Assembly (NCBI GenBank): GCA_032629725.1
Contig: JAFEVB010000006.1
Span: 62,001-126,000, forward strand
Source: Gremmenia infestans
Taxonomy: Eukaryota > Ascomycota > Leotiomycetes > Helotiales > Hamatocanthoscyphaceae
Direction of reading: 5' to 3'
Length of the DNA: 64,000 nt
Shown: positions 45,548 through 56,128 of the stretch, in pieces
Layout of the letters: each line of letters starts with the position of its first letter
How positions within the stretch are numbered: position 1 is the first letter of the stretch
Position numbers and translations under genes: made by a program
The notes under the pieces: generated by a model
What the model was told of the DNA's origin: nothing
Database searches by the model: none
Seen by the model: the letters and a program-made list of their open reading frames with translations, nothing else

Positions 45548-46465
45548 ATGAGGCCCGATGACATTGTAGGAGAACCTACCACTCACTCCCCACCAACTTT
45601 CACTCAACCACCTTCATACACCACCCCTCTTCCAGGAGGGCAAACAGCTTCGACATGGAGAAAATTCGCAATCCAGAGCAAGACTAATGCTATCTCCTCG
45701 GGCTTTCCCTACGACGACCGTTTAGAGAGCTTGAATGTGTCCCACGATCAATGGTTTCAATTTGGCAGTGAGATTGTGAATGCAGCAAACATAACTTTCA
45801 AAGAGGACTACATTGCTTGGACGACGGGCATTTCAGCGGGAACTCTCAGCTCGCCATTCACTTTAGTTTTTGCACCCTGGGTCGGCTACTATACAGGACG
45901 AGCGCTTCACCGCAAGACGATCGAAAAGAAGGTCCAAAAGGAACTAGTTGGCCAGGGAGACATCAGGACAATCCTACAAAAATGGAATGGCTTATCTTGG
46001 GCAGAGAAGGGCTTCTCAGCTTGGCTGCAGCTGCCCGATGATCCAAAAGAAGTGCGACCGGATGGCACCAAATCCAAGAAACGACGATTCAGGATTCTCA
46101 TTGTGCCGATTGATGGGAGGGGCCTTACTGGCCCACCCGCAACACAATCGAGTTGGAGTGTGAATGGAAGCTCGGATCCGGGGACACCGCTGGCAGAAGT
46201 ACCGGGGAGGGAGTTTGAACCGCCGAAGGAATTGCAGAGCACCCCTCTCCAAAACCCGCCCTCGCCCCCGCCTACCTTTTCAACGGCTCTCTCGGGCAAA
46301 TCTGCTGCTTATACAACCAGTCAGCCTCAGAGAGCGATGGAATCAACGTCTGGTGGAATTGAAGATGGAGGTGGAGGTGGAGGTGGAAGTGGAGGTGGAA
46401 GTGGAAGCACGTCCGAGATCAAGCGAAAGAAGGTTGATGTGCATCCAGCTGTGGAGCTGCCTTAG
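45548..46465 (+). CDS. hypothetical fungal protein with a central hydrophobic segment
   Basis: The open frame runs from 45404, but the first 48 codons look unlike protein, so I prefer the ATG at 45548 (about 305 residues). The middle is distinctive: SLNVSHDQWFQFGSEIVNAANI, then a Gly/Ala-rich hydrophobic segment (WTTGISAGTLSSPFTLVFAPWVGYYTGRAL), then helical KTIEKKVQKELVGQGDIRTI and LQKWNGLSWAEKGFSAWLQLP, and a basic strand KKRRFRILIVPIDGRG. The C-terminus is Pro-rich and ends in a Gly/Ser tract from a GGAGGT repeat plus KRKK. I do not recognise a named domain, though this layout recurs in filamentous fungi. An N-terminal exon may be missing. Confidence 0.6.
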   Translation: MRPDDIVGEPTTHSPPTFTQPPSYTTPLPGGQTASTWRKFAIQSKTNAISSGFPYDDRLESLNVSHDQWFQFGSEIVNAANITFKEDYIAWTTGISAGTLSSPFTLVFAPWVGYYTGRALHRKTIEKKVQKELVGQGDIRTILQKWNGLSWAEKGFSAWLQLPDDPKEVRPDGTKSKKRRFRILIVPIDGRGLTGPPATQSSWSVNGSSDPGTPLAEVPGREFEPPKELQSTPLQNPPSPPPTFSTALSGKSAAYTTSQPQRAMESTSGGIEDGGGGGGGSGGGSGSTSEIKRKKVDVHPAVELP

Positions 46466-47356
46466 CCATGGGGCATGAGTTGTTGGATTCATGAAGTCGA
46501 GAAGCGCGTGCTTGGGGTTGCTTTCGCAGGGGAGAGTGAGAATGAAGTGGCCATGATGCAGTACGCATCAACCACTTTTCGAAAGGGGAGCTTTGGGGTT
46601 TTAACTTCTGTTTATACGAAAAGTCCTGAGGGTAGATGCGATGCCCGGGAATTATGATGGAGGACATGGAAGATACCCTTCGAATATTACGATATGGCGC
46701 AAAAGGATGCTCAAAATGAGCTGCGTGGTGCTTTGCTTATCATTTGGATAAAGTCTTTTCGAGCAGATGCTTTGCTTAACGGGCTTACCATGTTGCGAAG
46801 ATTGCGTTGTGCAGACTGATTTAAGCATATATTTGAAATGATATCCTGATACTCTATGAAATCTTTGTGAAATGTTATTCAGAGGCATCTAGTTCTTAAG
46901 GGGGGGAAATGTCAGTTCATTGGGGTGCGAGGCGACTGGATATCGTTTTGATAAATACCTAAAGAACCCCAAAAATACAGATTTTAAGGGAATTGACAAG
47001 AAGTCTAGAATAGCTATGACTATTTATTACTTTTTGGTATATTTATCTCTATACCTATTTTTATGTCTATATCACTATAAAGTTTATAGATGAGAATCAT
47101 GTGCTTTCGCTTGGGCCTGTGCCTGAGGATCCTTTCCCAGTTTGCGCTAAAAAATAAATGTCGAAAGTTAAGCTACAGCAACATCAACAAGCTCCACACA
47201 CCATTCACGTCTCCCTGTATCGAACATCCTCCCAATATATTGGACCCTTCAATGCCCGTCTGAGCTCCTGATTCCCAGTCCTACTCGGGCTCTGCTCTCA
47301 ATCCCACTCCACCGTTCAATCGCAAGCCGCGCATCTCCACCTCACCTCACCTCACG
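46466..47356. other. intergenic, no gene seen
   Basis: About 890 bases of spacer, ending in the promoter of the ribosomal protein gene, whose last 40 bases are C-rich (CACCTCACCTCACCTCACG). Short frames only. Confidence 0.5.
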
Positions 47357-48061
47357 ATGCCTCTCCTCCCCCCAATCCATCCATCTCTCACGCACCTGCG
47401 CAGCTTCAGCAGCACCTGCACGCAGCTCGCGAAATCCACCAAGCAGCGGCTAAAATTCGAGCACGCTGCCGTGCCCCCCTACCCCTACGGGCCCTCGGCC
47501 ATCTACAAGCAATCGAACTTTGGGCTGTACGGCACGGCCAAGATCCGTTACGGCAACATGGTATCGGAGAAGAACGAGATCAAGACCCGGCGGTACTGGC
47601 GCCCGAATGTGCATTTCAAGCGGCTATGGAGCGAGGCGCTGGAGCAATTTGTCCGTATCAGGATTACGACGCAGGTGCTGCGCACGGTGGATAAATGCGG
47701 CGGTCTGGATGAGTATTTGTTGGGCGAGAAGGCGCAGCGGATTAAGGAGCTGGGGATGGGGGGTTGGAAGTTGAGGTGGCGGATTATGCAGACGGAGAGG
47801 GTCAAAGAGCGTTATAGGAAGCAGAGGGAGGCGTTTGGACTGCCTGCGCTGCCGGCGGATAGCGTGGCGCCGTTTGCTAGTGAGGAGGTTGTGGAGAGCT
47901 TTATTAAGGAGTATGATGCTGAGCTGGCGAAGGACGTGGAAGTTGAGATTGGGGAAGGGATGGAGGGAGAGGGGGAGATGCTTGAGGAGGTGGTGGGAGA
48001 TGCGTTTATGGAGGAGCAGCCTGGGAGACGGCCAATGAAGGATGGGAAGGTTGTTTTATAG
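47357..48061 (+). CDS. MRPL24: mitochondrial large-subunit ribosomal protein bL28m
   Basis: Single exon, 234 residues. The N-terminus is a typical import sequence (HPSLTHLRSFSSTCTQLAKS). The core NFGLYGTAKIRYGNMVSEKNE followed by IKTRRYWRPNVHFKRLWSEAL is diagnostic of mitochondrial bL28, a structural protein of the large mitoribosomal subunit (yeast Mrpl24). RTVDKCGGLDEYLLGEKA and GMGGWKLRWRIMQTE are also family-typical. The acidic C-terminal extension (VEVEIGEGMEGEGEM) is a fungal addition. The start is the first ATG after the C-rich leader. Confidence 0.93.
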   Translation: MPLLPPIHPSLTHLRSFSSTCTQLAKSTKQRLKFEHAAVPPYPYGPSAIYKQSNFGLYGTAKIRYGNMVSEKNEIKTRRYWRPNVHFKRLWSEALEQFVRIRITTQVLRTVDKCGGLDEYLLGEKAQRIKELGMGGWKLRWRIMQTERVKERYRKQREAFGLPALPADSVAPFASEEVVESFIKEYDAELAKDVEVEIGEGMEGEGEMLEEVVGDAFMEEQPGRRPMKDGKVVL

Positions 48062-49718
48062 GTGGATTTGGAGCCTGTAGTATGTATAAAGGTGTATCAG
48101 TATGTATACAAGTGTGTGGAAGTGGTTTTCCACTTTAAGCATGTTCCAATTGCACGAAAGATGCAACAAAAAGGGACCCGAGGGCAGTTTTCAGGCTCAA
48201 CATTCAGTTGAGCAATCATTTCTCTCTCTCTTCTTTGCAGTTACTAGTGTCAATATACCAATATACCCTCTCGTTGCTTATTCGGCCTCTTCTTTGGAAT
48301 CACTGCAACTGTTCGAGCACCACACGCCTACTCTTGGGCTGAGAGATAAAGAGACTCACCATTTCTAGAAAAGGGTTTTGTTTCTGGCACATGTAACTTA
48401 ATGCTTTCTAGTGTGGTCTGGTCTAGTCTTATATAGCCGTCGTTTCGCGTTCTCTATACCTAAGGTTTACTGCTCATCAAAGTATACGGGGAGTAAACAG
48501 CCTCTATTTCCATCTTAATGCACAACATTTGTTACTCAATTTATCATCAGGCAATGCCTTTCTTTAAGCGCCTTCCAAGGTATATATCTCACGTCAATTT
48601 GACACAGGTCGGCTTTTCCAGACCTGAATCCCATCGTCCGATCATATTACAAGCTTGAAGCTGGGCGCTATGCAAGCGAATCATGATTTGTATGGCATGG
48701 TATGGTTCCTTTCACTCAGGCCCGTATCCTTAGTCTTTGGTCAGAATACATTCTACTGTCTACTTTATGGGTGCAATGCTATTTCCGGGCACAGCGTTGA
48801 CACTGTTTTGGCATGTCGATACTATGTTACACGATAGAGCCTCGTTTGATGGAAGAATGACGGATATTTATGATGTTTTCAGCTTTGCTGGGCTATATAA
48901 TTCTTCGGGGATGCCCTCACTTAGTAGAGGTCTTCGTTATGATGGAAATCAGTCTAAGATCAATCGATTAAGCGACAATATACCTACGCGCATGATGCGG
49001 CTCTTGGTGTCGTAGGGCTGTGGTATGGGCTATGCTATTAGCCCCTAGGGTAAGGTACGGCCGCCCATTGGTAAAACGGGTTTAATCCTGACACCGTTTT
49101 TGCGTGTCGTTACTGCTGGTGCTGTTACTGTGTCTACCTATCGCTTAGAGTGCGCCTATAGGGTACATAATCGGTGGCCTCCCCCTGCCTTCTTCCACCT
49201 CCAACCTCCAACCTCCAGGCAACGGGCACTTTTAATCAGTCCATGCCTGGCGGTTTGACGCGGAAGAAGGCAGGGGGAAGGCAGGGGGAAGCCACTGATT
49301 ACGCGCCCGAGTCGAGTCGAATGGATACCTTAGGGGAGCAGCTATTTTTGAGCCCCTGCCTGATACTACCCTCACATTGCATGTGTGTGTCTAAATCATG
49401 CGCATCTTGCAAATCAATACAACGACGAGGTGGCGTAGTTACAAGATGCTAAAGTCCCAGCCTGACCTGAGATTTCGGGTTGATGGCTTCTTGTTTTTGG
49501 GAACCTTTGGAGGCATTATCTATTATGAGAAGTTATCACTGTGCTTGACGTCGACCTCTTGCTTTCCTAGTTGCAATCTGGATCGCCCAGACCTGCCTGT
49601 CATTCCAAACACCAGTATTCAAAGACTGCTGGGCACACCCTGCTGGCTGGTAAACATCTGTGGACGGATCTTCCTGTATAGTGTCTGAGAGATACTCAGC
49701 AAAAGCCATACAAGTTCG
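48062..49718. other. long intergenic region with a hairpin repeat
   Basis: About 1.65 kb between bL28m and the Cys-rich membrane protein gene. Open frames are short and unsupported. The notable content is an inverted-repeat structure around 49168-49301, listed separately, which may be a small non-autonomous transposon. Confidence 0.5.
49168..49301. repeat. inverted repeat, MITE-like hairpin
   Basis: The arm at 49168-49196 (TAATCGGTGGCC, CCCCCTGCC, TTCTTCC) is repeated in inverse orientation at 49262-49301, where the GGCAGGGGGAA unit is duplicated in tandem (49269-49290). Differences are mostly transitions. Outside these arms, about 49030-49057 and 49337-49368 also look like a diverged inverted pair around GGGCT and TAAGGTA, so the whole unit could be about 340 bases. 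I cannot define a target-site duplication. Confidence 0.5.
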
Positions 49719-50604
49719 ATGTCTAAATTCCACGCTACATCTGCTATACAAGAGCATGATGGGTTACAACTCTCGATATCGCATCATCTTCCCGAAGTCG
49801 TACCAAGACATGATCATGATGGTTTACACACTCTATACCAACCGCTATCGGAGGCATCAGTATCAGTCAATCAGGAACCTCAGTTCCCCATCGTCGGACA
49901 AGCACAAGCACAAGCACAAGGCCACGCACAGCGACGCTTTATGTTCGGACGTCTGCCGAGATTAACTTTTATTCTTGCATTGTTGCTTGCGCTGGCCGTC
50001 ATTACAGCAATTGTGATTGGGGCTGTTTTAGCTAGATCGAAGTAAGTAGACCATCCAACCAGAGAATTGATTTACATCGTTTCCTTCGCAAGGAAGTCAG
50101 AACCGAATAACTAACGTTAAGGTACGAAGGCATTCAAACCCACCTACACCGACCTCACCGACAACACTACCTTCAAGTAGCGGTATATACACACAGACAC
50201 AAATCCCCACAGCACCCGGTGCCGTCTTAGTAGTTCCAACCGACCAGAGCATCGCCATGCCCTGTTCCACCACTGCCACTGCCACTGGCAGCGTAGCCGC
50301 AGTCCCGGTGACGACCGCTACGGACATCCCGACCCTCAGCACCTTCAAATACAGCACAGTATGCGGGCAAAACTGTCCCGATAGGGATCTCATATCCATC
50401 TGGGCATACAGTCTGGACGCATGTGTACATGCATGCAAAAACATGAATGTGCTGAATGCGACGGATAAAATGTGCAACGCGGTGGTGTTGAGGGGCGATA
50501 TGGGGAATGTGCTGGATCTGGGGGGGAATTGTTTTTTGAAGGAGGCGTGTACGGGGCCGGTTGAGTTGCCGGTTGATATTGTTTATGCTCTTTTGATGGG
50601 GTAG
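49719..50604 (+). CDS. single-pass membrane protein with Cys-rich outer domain
   Basis: Predicted 265 residues from exons 49719-50041 and 50130-50604; the acceptor is the AG at 50129, not the nearer one at 50120. The cytosolic N-terminus is His- and Gln-rich with an AQAQAQ tract. A strong transmembrane span (LTFILALLLALAVITAIVIG) sits near residues 83-102. Then comes a Ser/Thr/Pro-rich stalk, likely glycosylated, and a Cys-rich C-terminal domain (STVCGQNCPDRDLISIWAYS, DACVHACKNMN, KMCNAVVLRGD, GGNCFLKEAC) whose spacing recalls PAN/Apple-like domains. Many filamentous fungi have such surface proteins. Function unknown; a cell-surface sensing or adhesion role is a guess. Confidence 0.72.
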
Positions 50605-50791
50605 AGGGATAGGTAGTGTGTTTGATTGATATGGGGGGATAGTATAATAATGAAGAAGACGATGGATGCTTTTCGAAAACGGATCATGATATGATGTTCC
50701 GTGCTCGATCATTTTATTGTATTAGCTGATGTATTATTGTATTGTCTATAAACTTAAATGAGTTTCCATGTTTCTGGATCTGGTGGATGTA

Positions 50792-52132
50792 AGAGTAAGG
50801 GCCACTACACACGGCCCACCTCGCCAGAACCCCCATTTTCTACCCTCCCTCTTTAATTGTGAATAACTTTTTATTTTATCAATAGAATTGCACCAAATTA
50901 AAAATATAGATTAATTAATAGTAGCTAATCTACATACCGCAATTACATCTTTAATTTTATAGGTTAATTATTTAGTATAATGCTGGAAGTTACGTGGATC
51001 TACCTGCTTCTACAGCTTTTGCAACTCCCTTTATATATCCTCCTTATTTTTAGGTATATATGCTAATTTCTTTAGCTCTTCTTTTATCTATCGCTAGACC
51101 TTCTTAATAGGATTTAAATCAGGTGAAGAAGGAGACCACTTAAACCCGCGGATTCTATGCTGGAGCCTTAGCAAGCAGGCGCTTCCTATATGCACCTTTG
51201 CTCTATCTTCTATAAAGATATACTTTAGACTAAGCTTATTAAAAAGCGGGAAAATAAGAGGTTCTAAGACTTGCATAGGTAGGCCTTAGAGCAAATTCCC
51301 TTATAGCTAAGGAGCTTCTCTATAAATACTAATTCCAACTTATAGTTCTAGCCTATTACTCTCTAAATTATCACTAATACCTTTCTAGATCTGTAAATAG
51401 ACTATATGCAATTAGTATAGTGCTTTTTATCTACCTGCTATATAACCTAGATCCTTCTAGTCTTCTCTATTTTAAATGTAGCTTTATCTAACTATATAAC
51501 CTTCCTCTAATCCCCTCTAACCCTCCTATCTTATCTAAAAGCGGCATAGTTGGATGTTCCTTACTACTTATGCTCTAATGCAAAACCTAGTCTCTTCTTA
51601 GCTTGCTTGCGTAATATATAGGGCCGTGGGCATATAATGCAGCGTTGGTAGCCTGCATACCATAGTTCTTATTAAATTGTGCAGGTAGAAGCTTAGATGC
51701 CTAGTTAACTTCGCACTTATAAAAAAGTAAGGCGGTAGGAAGACTAGTCTTTTAATATATATTAGATGTAGCAGCGGATCTCTTTTATAGACATCAAATA
51801 AGGCTTTAGGGCCTTCTTTCTACGCTCTCTGCGGCTTGATTCTTGGTGGAGGATACGGCGAATTGTACGCCTAGGGAGGGAGGTCTTAGAAGCGATTTAG
51901 CGTTACGATTTTCCGTTACGCTAGAGGTTCTAGACTGTAACACGCATAGGAGTAGGCTATTTGCTATAGTCTTTTTAGGGAGGCGAACTAAATATAAGAT
52001 CATTATTCATAATAAAATTGGGATGCTTTTAATGGTTGGTTGAATTAAAAATAATTATTTAGAAAGGGAGGTTAAAAATTGGGAAATCCAAATTTCGCTT
52101 AGAGGTGGGCCGTGTGTGGTGGCCCTTACTCT
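50792..52132 (-). mobile_element. degenerate Tc1/mariner element
   Basis: A complete but decayed DNA transposon of 1341 bases. Terminal inverted repeats of 30 bases (50792-50821 and 52103-52132) differ at one position, a C/T transition, and a TA target duplication flanks both ends (50790-50791 and 52133-52134). The minus strand keeps part of a DDE transposase: FIEDRAKVHIGSACLL and FKWSPSSPDLNPIKKV (51094-51276), the segments with the second and third acidic residues. A remnant of the N-terminal region lies near 51806-52003. The interior is AT-rich with many stops, as expected after RIP. Not capable of self-movement. Confidence 0.9.
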
Positions 52133-52134
52133 TA

Positions 52135-52548
52135 TATGGTATACAGGTGCCCCCTTTTCATCCAACGAACTCGCTTAGGTGCTCGACGGATCCACATTTT
52201 ATTTCCAGCAAACGAAAAAGTCTATAGCAAGCGGCAAGTGTAGAACAAAACAGTTCTCATGGATTTTAATGGCATTTATAACTTAGTTGAGCAAAAATGA
52301 AACCTGATTATTTATTATTTACCATGTACCTAGGTAGTTTATCTGAAATTCTTTAGCGTGAAAATCTCACCTACCAAAAAGAAGCTTCAACTTATCTACA
52401 TATCTCTATAATAGAGCACCAAGAGAAAAGGAAAAAAAATTGATCTGAGCTTAGCTCAGGATCATGAACTCATGAGAATGCTCTCTGACGGGGCTGAGGA
52501 GTTTATTAGTTTCAGGTCATAAGATAAGAGACGGTAGTATAACTTACA
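52135..52548. other. intergenic, no gene seen
   Basis: About 410 bases between the transposon and a tRNA-like fragment. AT-rich spacer with no supported frame. Confidence 0.45.
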
Positions 52549-52620
52549 GTCGAACCCCGATCTCCCGCGCATTGTCTGTGATGACAAGCGGAAATCATGA
52601 CCGTTAGACCATCAAAGAAG
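52549..52620 (-). pseudogene. tRNA-Asp(GTC)-like fragment lacking its 3' end
   Basis: On the minus strand, from about 52620: a D-arm-like TGGTCTAACGGTCA, an anticodon arm with CCGC/GCGG pairing around CTTGTCAT (anticodon GTC), extra bases that could be a short intron (about 52570-52580), then GAGATC and GGGGTTCGA, the start of the T arm. The expected CCCC closing the T stem and the 3' acceptor strand are missing; sequence beyond 52549 does not pair with the 5' end. It therefore looks like a truncated tRNA gene or an insertion-damaged copy. Confidence 0.5.
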
Positions 52621-52932
52621 GATGCTTTTATTTGATTTTTTTGATCTAGATTCGGCGTGTTCTAATATATGAAGTATTTAAATGCGGAAAAAGTCAAGAC
52701 ACGACACGTCATGGCCGTGGCCGTGCTCCTTAAGCGAGGCGCTAGAGCATAAACATGGACATGGTAGTGGCACTCACACCTCACTTGCTGATCGTCAGGG
52801 GTTCTTAGGATTCCGTGAAGCAGACTTCAGACAGCTGTGAAACAAACCAAACCTCCCTTTTATTGACAGACATCAGACGGAACGCATCAACCGAGTGATC
52901 GATCATGATTAAGGTAATGAGGCGCAGGTCCA

Positions 52933-52939
52933 TATAAAA
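52933..52939 (+). promoter_or_regulatory. TATA-like element of the SET-protein gene
   Basis: TATAAAA lies 57 bases before the ATG at 52996, a spacing compatible with a core promoter and a short leader. Confidence 0.4.
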
Positions 52940-52995
52940 CCCCGCCTTCTTTCCCATTTTCTTTGCATTCTGCTCCATTTCTCCATACTCTCAAG

Positions 52996-54466
52996 ATGTT
53001 CCTCTCACTTCCCGTCGCATTGCTCTCTCTCATCTACCTCACAATTGCTAGCCCCGATCTTGGAATCCAAGCGAATCTTTGTTTGGCTCGAAATACCAAT
53101 ACGTTTTTGAATTATTCTCAATTAATCAGCGAGGATCTTTCGGCGGGAAGTTGCAGCCACCACGACCATGCTGTCCGGATCCCAAAACCCAAGCCGTGGT
53201 CACGAGAACCACAGTGCCTCACAGAAAAAAGGACAAATGAAAGCTATTGTGTATATACAAATGAGAGATTCGCAAACGGGCGTGGAATCTCCTTCTTTAC
53301 AACCCCCTCAATCGCCGAAAAAGTTATACATCTTCCCGCGTTCACAGACCCGAAACTACATAATCACGTTAACAAATTTGATGACGATCCGCCGTGGGAG
53401 ATGAGGAATGTCCCCGGGCGAGGAAACGGATTGTTTGCAACTAGGACTCTACATAGGGGAGATTTGATATTAGCTAATACGCCAATGGGGGTTTATCAAA
53501 GCGATGCTTTCTTCCCGGATTACGAGCTGGGGTACAAGTACCTTCGGAAGACATTCGACCAATTACCCAAGTCGTCGCAAAAGATATTCTTGAGAATGGC
53601 AACGCATTCTCCGGGAGATGCTGTTATGGAAAGAATTAATACAAATGCATTTGCTGGGGACTTTGAAGGCGCCCCGCATTTTCTTTTATACCCAGAGACT
53701 GCTGTAAGTTTGACTATACTTGATTGCTCATCACATCACATCAGATGACCAACAACTGATTCATGAATGCAAAGCTTATGAACCACAATTGCCGCCCCAA
53801 GTATGTGTTGTATGATGTCTCCAACTGAAAGAAGTCAACTGATTGGAATCTTATCAGTGCCATGTATTACCACAACGCCTCAACGCTAATCCACGCCTCG
53901 CACGCTTCCCGAACCATCCACCCAGGCGAAGAAATCACCATCACATGTCCTACCCCCTTTCCAATCACCAAGTGATGTTTATCTAACAGTCACTAGACAT
54001 CAACCTCCTCCAACCCCGCTCCCAGCGCCAAGAGATGTTCTCCTCGATCTGGGGCTTCACCTGCACCTGCCGTCTCTGCACGTCTCCCAACTTCCACCTC
54101 TCCGACATGCACGTCTCGCAAATCCTCAGTCTCCAAAATACCCTCATAGACCCATCATCATCATCACCCCACACCCACAACACGATATTAACCCCCAGCT
54201 CCCAAGCGACCCCAGAAATGGCAGAGCAGTTACTAGCTCTATACGCAAAAGAACATCTGCACGCGGCGCTAGGAACAGGACACCTGCTAGCAGCGCAGGT
54301 GTACAACGGCATCGGGGATGCGAAGATGGCAGTGTGGCATGCTGAGAAGGCGGTGGTGTTGGGGATTGTAGGGACTGTGGATCCTGAGGGCGATGTGGCG
54401 CAGATGAGGGAGTTGATTGAGAATCCTAGGGGGCACTGGAGTTTTGGGATCAGGAAGAAGAGGTAG
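52996..54466 (+). CDS. SET-domain protein with N-terminal signal peptide
   Basis: Predicted 430 residues from exons 52996-53703, 53775-53800, 53858-53946 and 53997-54466. The start MFLSLPVALLSLIYLTIASP looks like a cleavable signal peptide; an in-frame ATG lies 11 codons upstream. The SET domain begins at RNVPGRGNGLFATRTLHRGD, continues with ALMNHNCRPN and AMYYHNAS (matching the family's N-H-S/N-C-x-P-N), and ends at IHPGEEITITYI. A Cys cluster (WGFTCTCRLC) follows, as in the post-SET region of SMYD/Set5-like proteins, then helical repeats. Such secretory-pathway SET proteins form a sizeable fungal group of unknown substrate. The third intron has a GTCC donor, unusual but frame-consistent. 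Confidence 0.8.
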
Positions 54467-54674
54467 ATAGGTTGGCAGGTAGGTATAAAGGGGCAAATAA
54501 TAATAAATCGTAATAGAGGTTTTCTTATTTGAGAAATACTTGTGCTGATTTTCTCAATTGGACACCGATTGCTTTCCCAAATATAATCTCTTCACATGGC
54601 TATGATGTCAGTCGTTCTGACATGTCAAAAACATGAATTCATCCCAACATAAATATAAACCTATCTCATCATCA

Positions 54675-55434
54675 TCATGCCGCTGTAGGTATCTCTCTAA
54701 CCATCCAAGCCCTACTATAAACCCCCTGCCCACCATACTTCTCCAGCATAACATCATACCTCTCAACAACCCTCCAGCCATTCCTCTCATACGTGCTCAC
54801 AGCCTGCGGCGTACTAGCAACCCAGATCCTCGCCTTCATCTCATCCGCCTTCTTCAGCCCCCAGTCCAGCAGCAAAGAGCCTATTCCCTGGCGCTGATAC
54901 TCAGGATGTACGAACAGTAACGAGAGTGCTACGGAAGATGTCCAAATTAATTCCATCTCAACATTCAGCTGCCCCTCAGTCCTTGATAGGAAGTCTGAGA
55001 GGTGGGGGTTAGGCCAGGGGGGCAGGATTCATACATATATCTTTCAACACATCAACATCCCTCTCATAACACCCCTTAAAACACAACGCCTTCTCGTTCC
55101 ACAACCCCATATTCACCCCCTCAATAACCGGCAATCCCTTCCCTCCCCCGCCTCCCCCTTCTCCCGCAGACAAACTTTCCTTTGGCATATTCCACGTTGC
55201 CAATCCCACAATCTCACCACTCGCAAGCACGGCTTTAAGCGTAACTCTATCTGCTTTCTGCACGGGGGAAAAGAGACCGTTTAGCGACACTGCGTCGTGG
55301 GTTCCTGGGGCTGCGGAACCCCATATCAAAGGGTATGCGGCGTCGGAGGAGGCGAAGGAGGAGGTTGTGAGGGATGCGAGGGCGGGGGCGTCGGGCTCGG
55401 TTGCGAGGGTGATTGCGGGGGGAGGGTGGGACAT
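54675..55434 (-). CDS. GNAT-family N-acetyltransferase
   Basis: Predicted 217 residues from exons 55035-55434 and 54675-54928. The acetyl-CoA binding motif A is clear: LSLLFVHPEYQRQGIGSLLL followed by DWGLKKADE, then ARIWVASTPQAVSTYERNGW (motif B). A Gly run (AGEGGGGGGKG) sits in a loop upstream. Fungal homologues are small cytosolic acetyltransferases acting on unidentified amines, peptides or drugs. The start MSHPPPAITLATEPD fits the usual opening. Single-gene context; no neighbour suggests a substrate. Confidence 0.87.
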
Positions 55435-56128
55435 TTTGGGGGGGTTTGTTTGGGGTGGGGAGGTAAAGTATGTATGTATTATAGTATTTAGGAATACTCG
55501 GGAAAGCCTAATTAATGAGTTTTTATTCTTGTCTATAAGTATTAGACCTAGCTATTGTTCATATACGTTATGAGTCATTTGGGCCTGCCCCATGCTTATT
55601 ATTCTACACTAGGAAGGTGGGAGCGAGTACCGACCTAGAAATATACAAGTATTTTAGGAGATGAAAACGAAGTAGCTACTAATATCTCTGCTACTTCCGA
55701 GTCTGTGACTAGCCTAAAAGCATACCAATTTTCAAATAACAGATTTGTAAGAATAACGCAGTTTACCAAGTCTAATAGCGAAGACAGATCTCGTGATTAA
55801 GTCTTGTGGCACAGCTACACGTGATTGACGTGAACTTTAGTATATAAGTCTCACTCTTACTGCCTCCATTTCATTTTGCGATCACTTATGATCAAGCCTC
55901 TGGTTCGTGGTAGACTGCGAAATCTGCACTGTATATCTGAAGTCTTAGGTCAAGTACAATATTGAAGTGTTGATGATACCTAATTATATTTGGTTACACA
56001 TGATACTAGGTCCTGCGTTATAACTTAACATAATACTAGAGTTTTTGTAAGATCTGGGGGGTTAGAATCACATTATAATTTCACAAGTCCACCTTGCGAG
56101 CATTCAATTTCTATAAATTAGCTCTACG
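55435..56128. other. intergenic, no gene seen
   Basis: About 690 bases, AT-rich, between the GNAT start and the 3' end of the acyltransferase gene. Only short frames are present. Confidence 0.5.
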
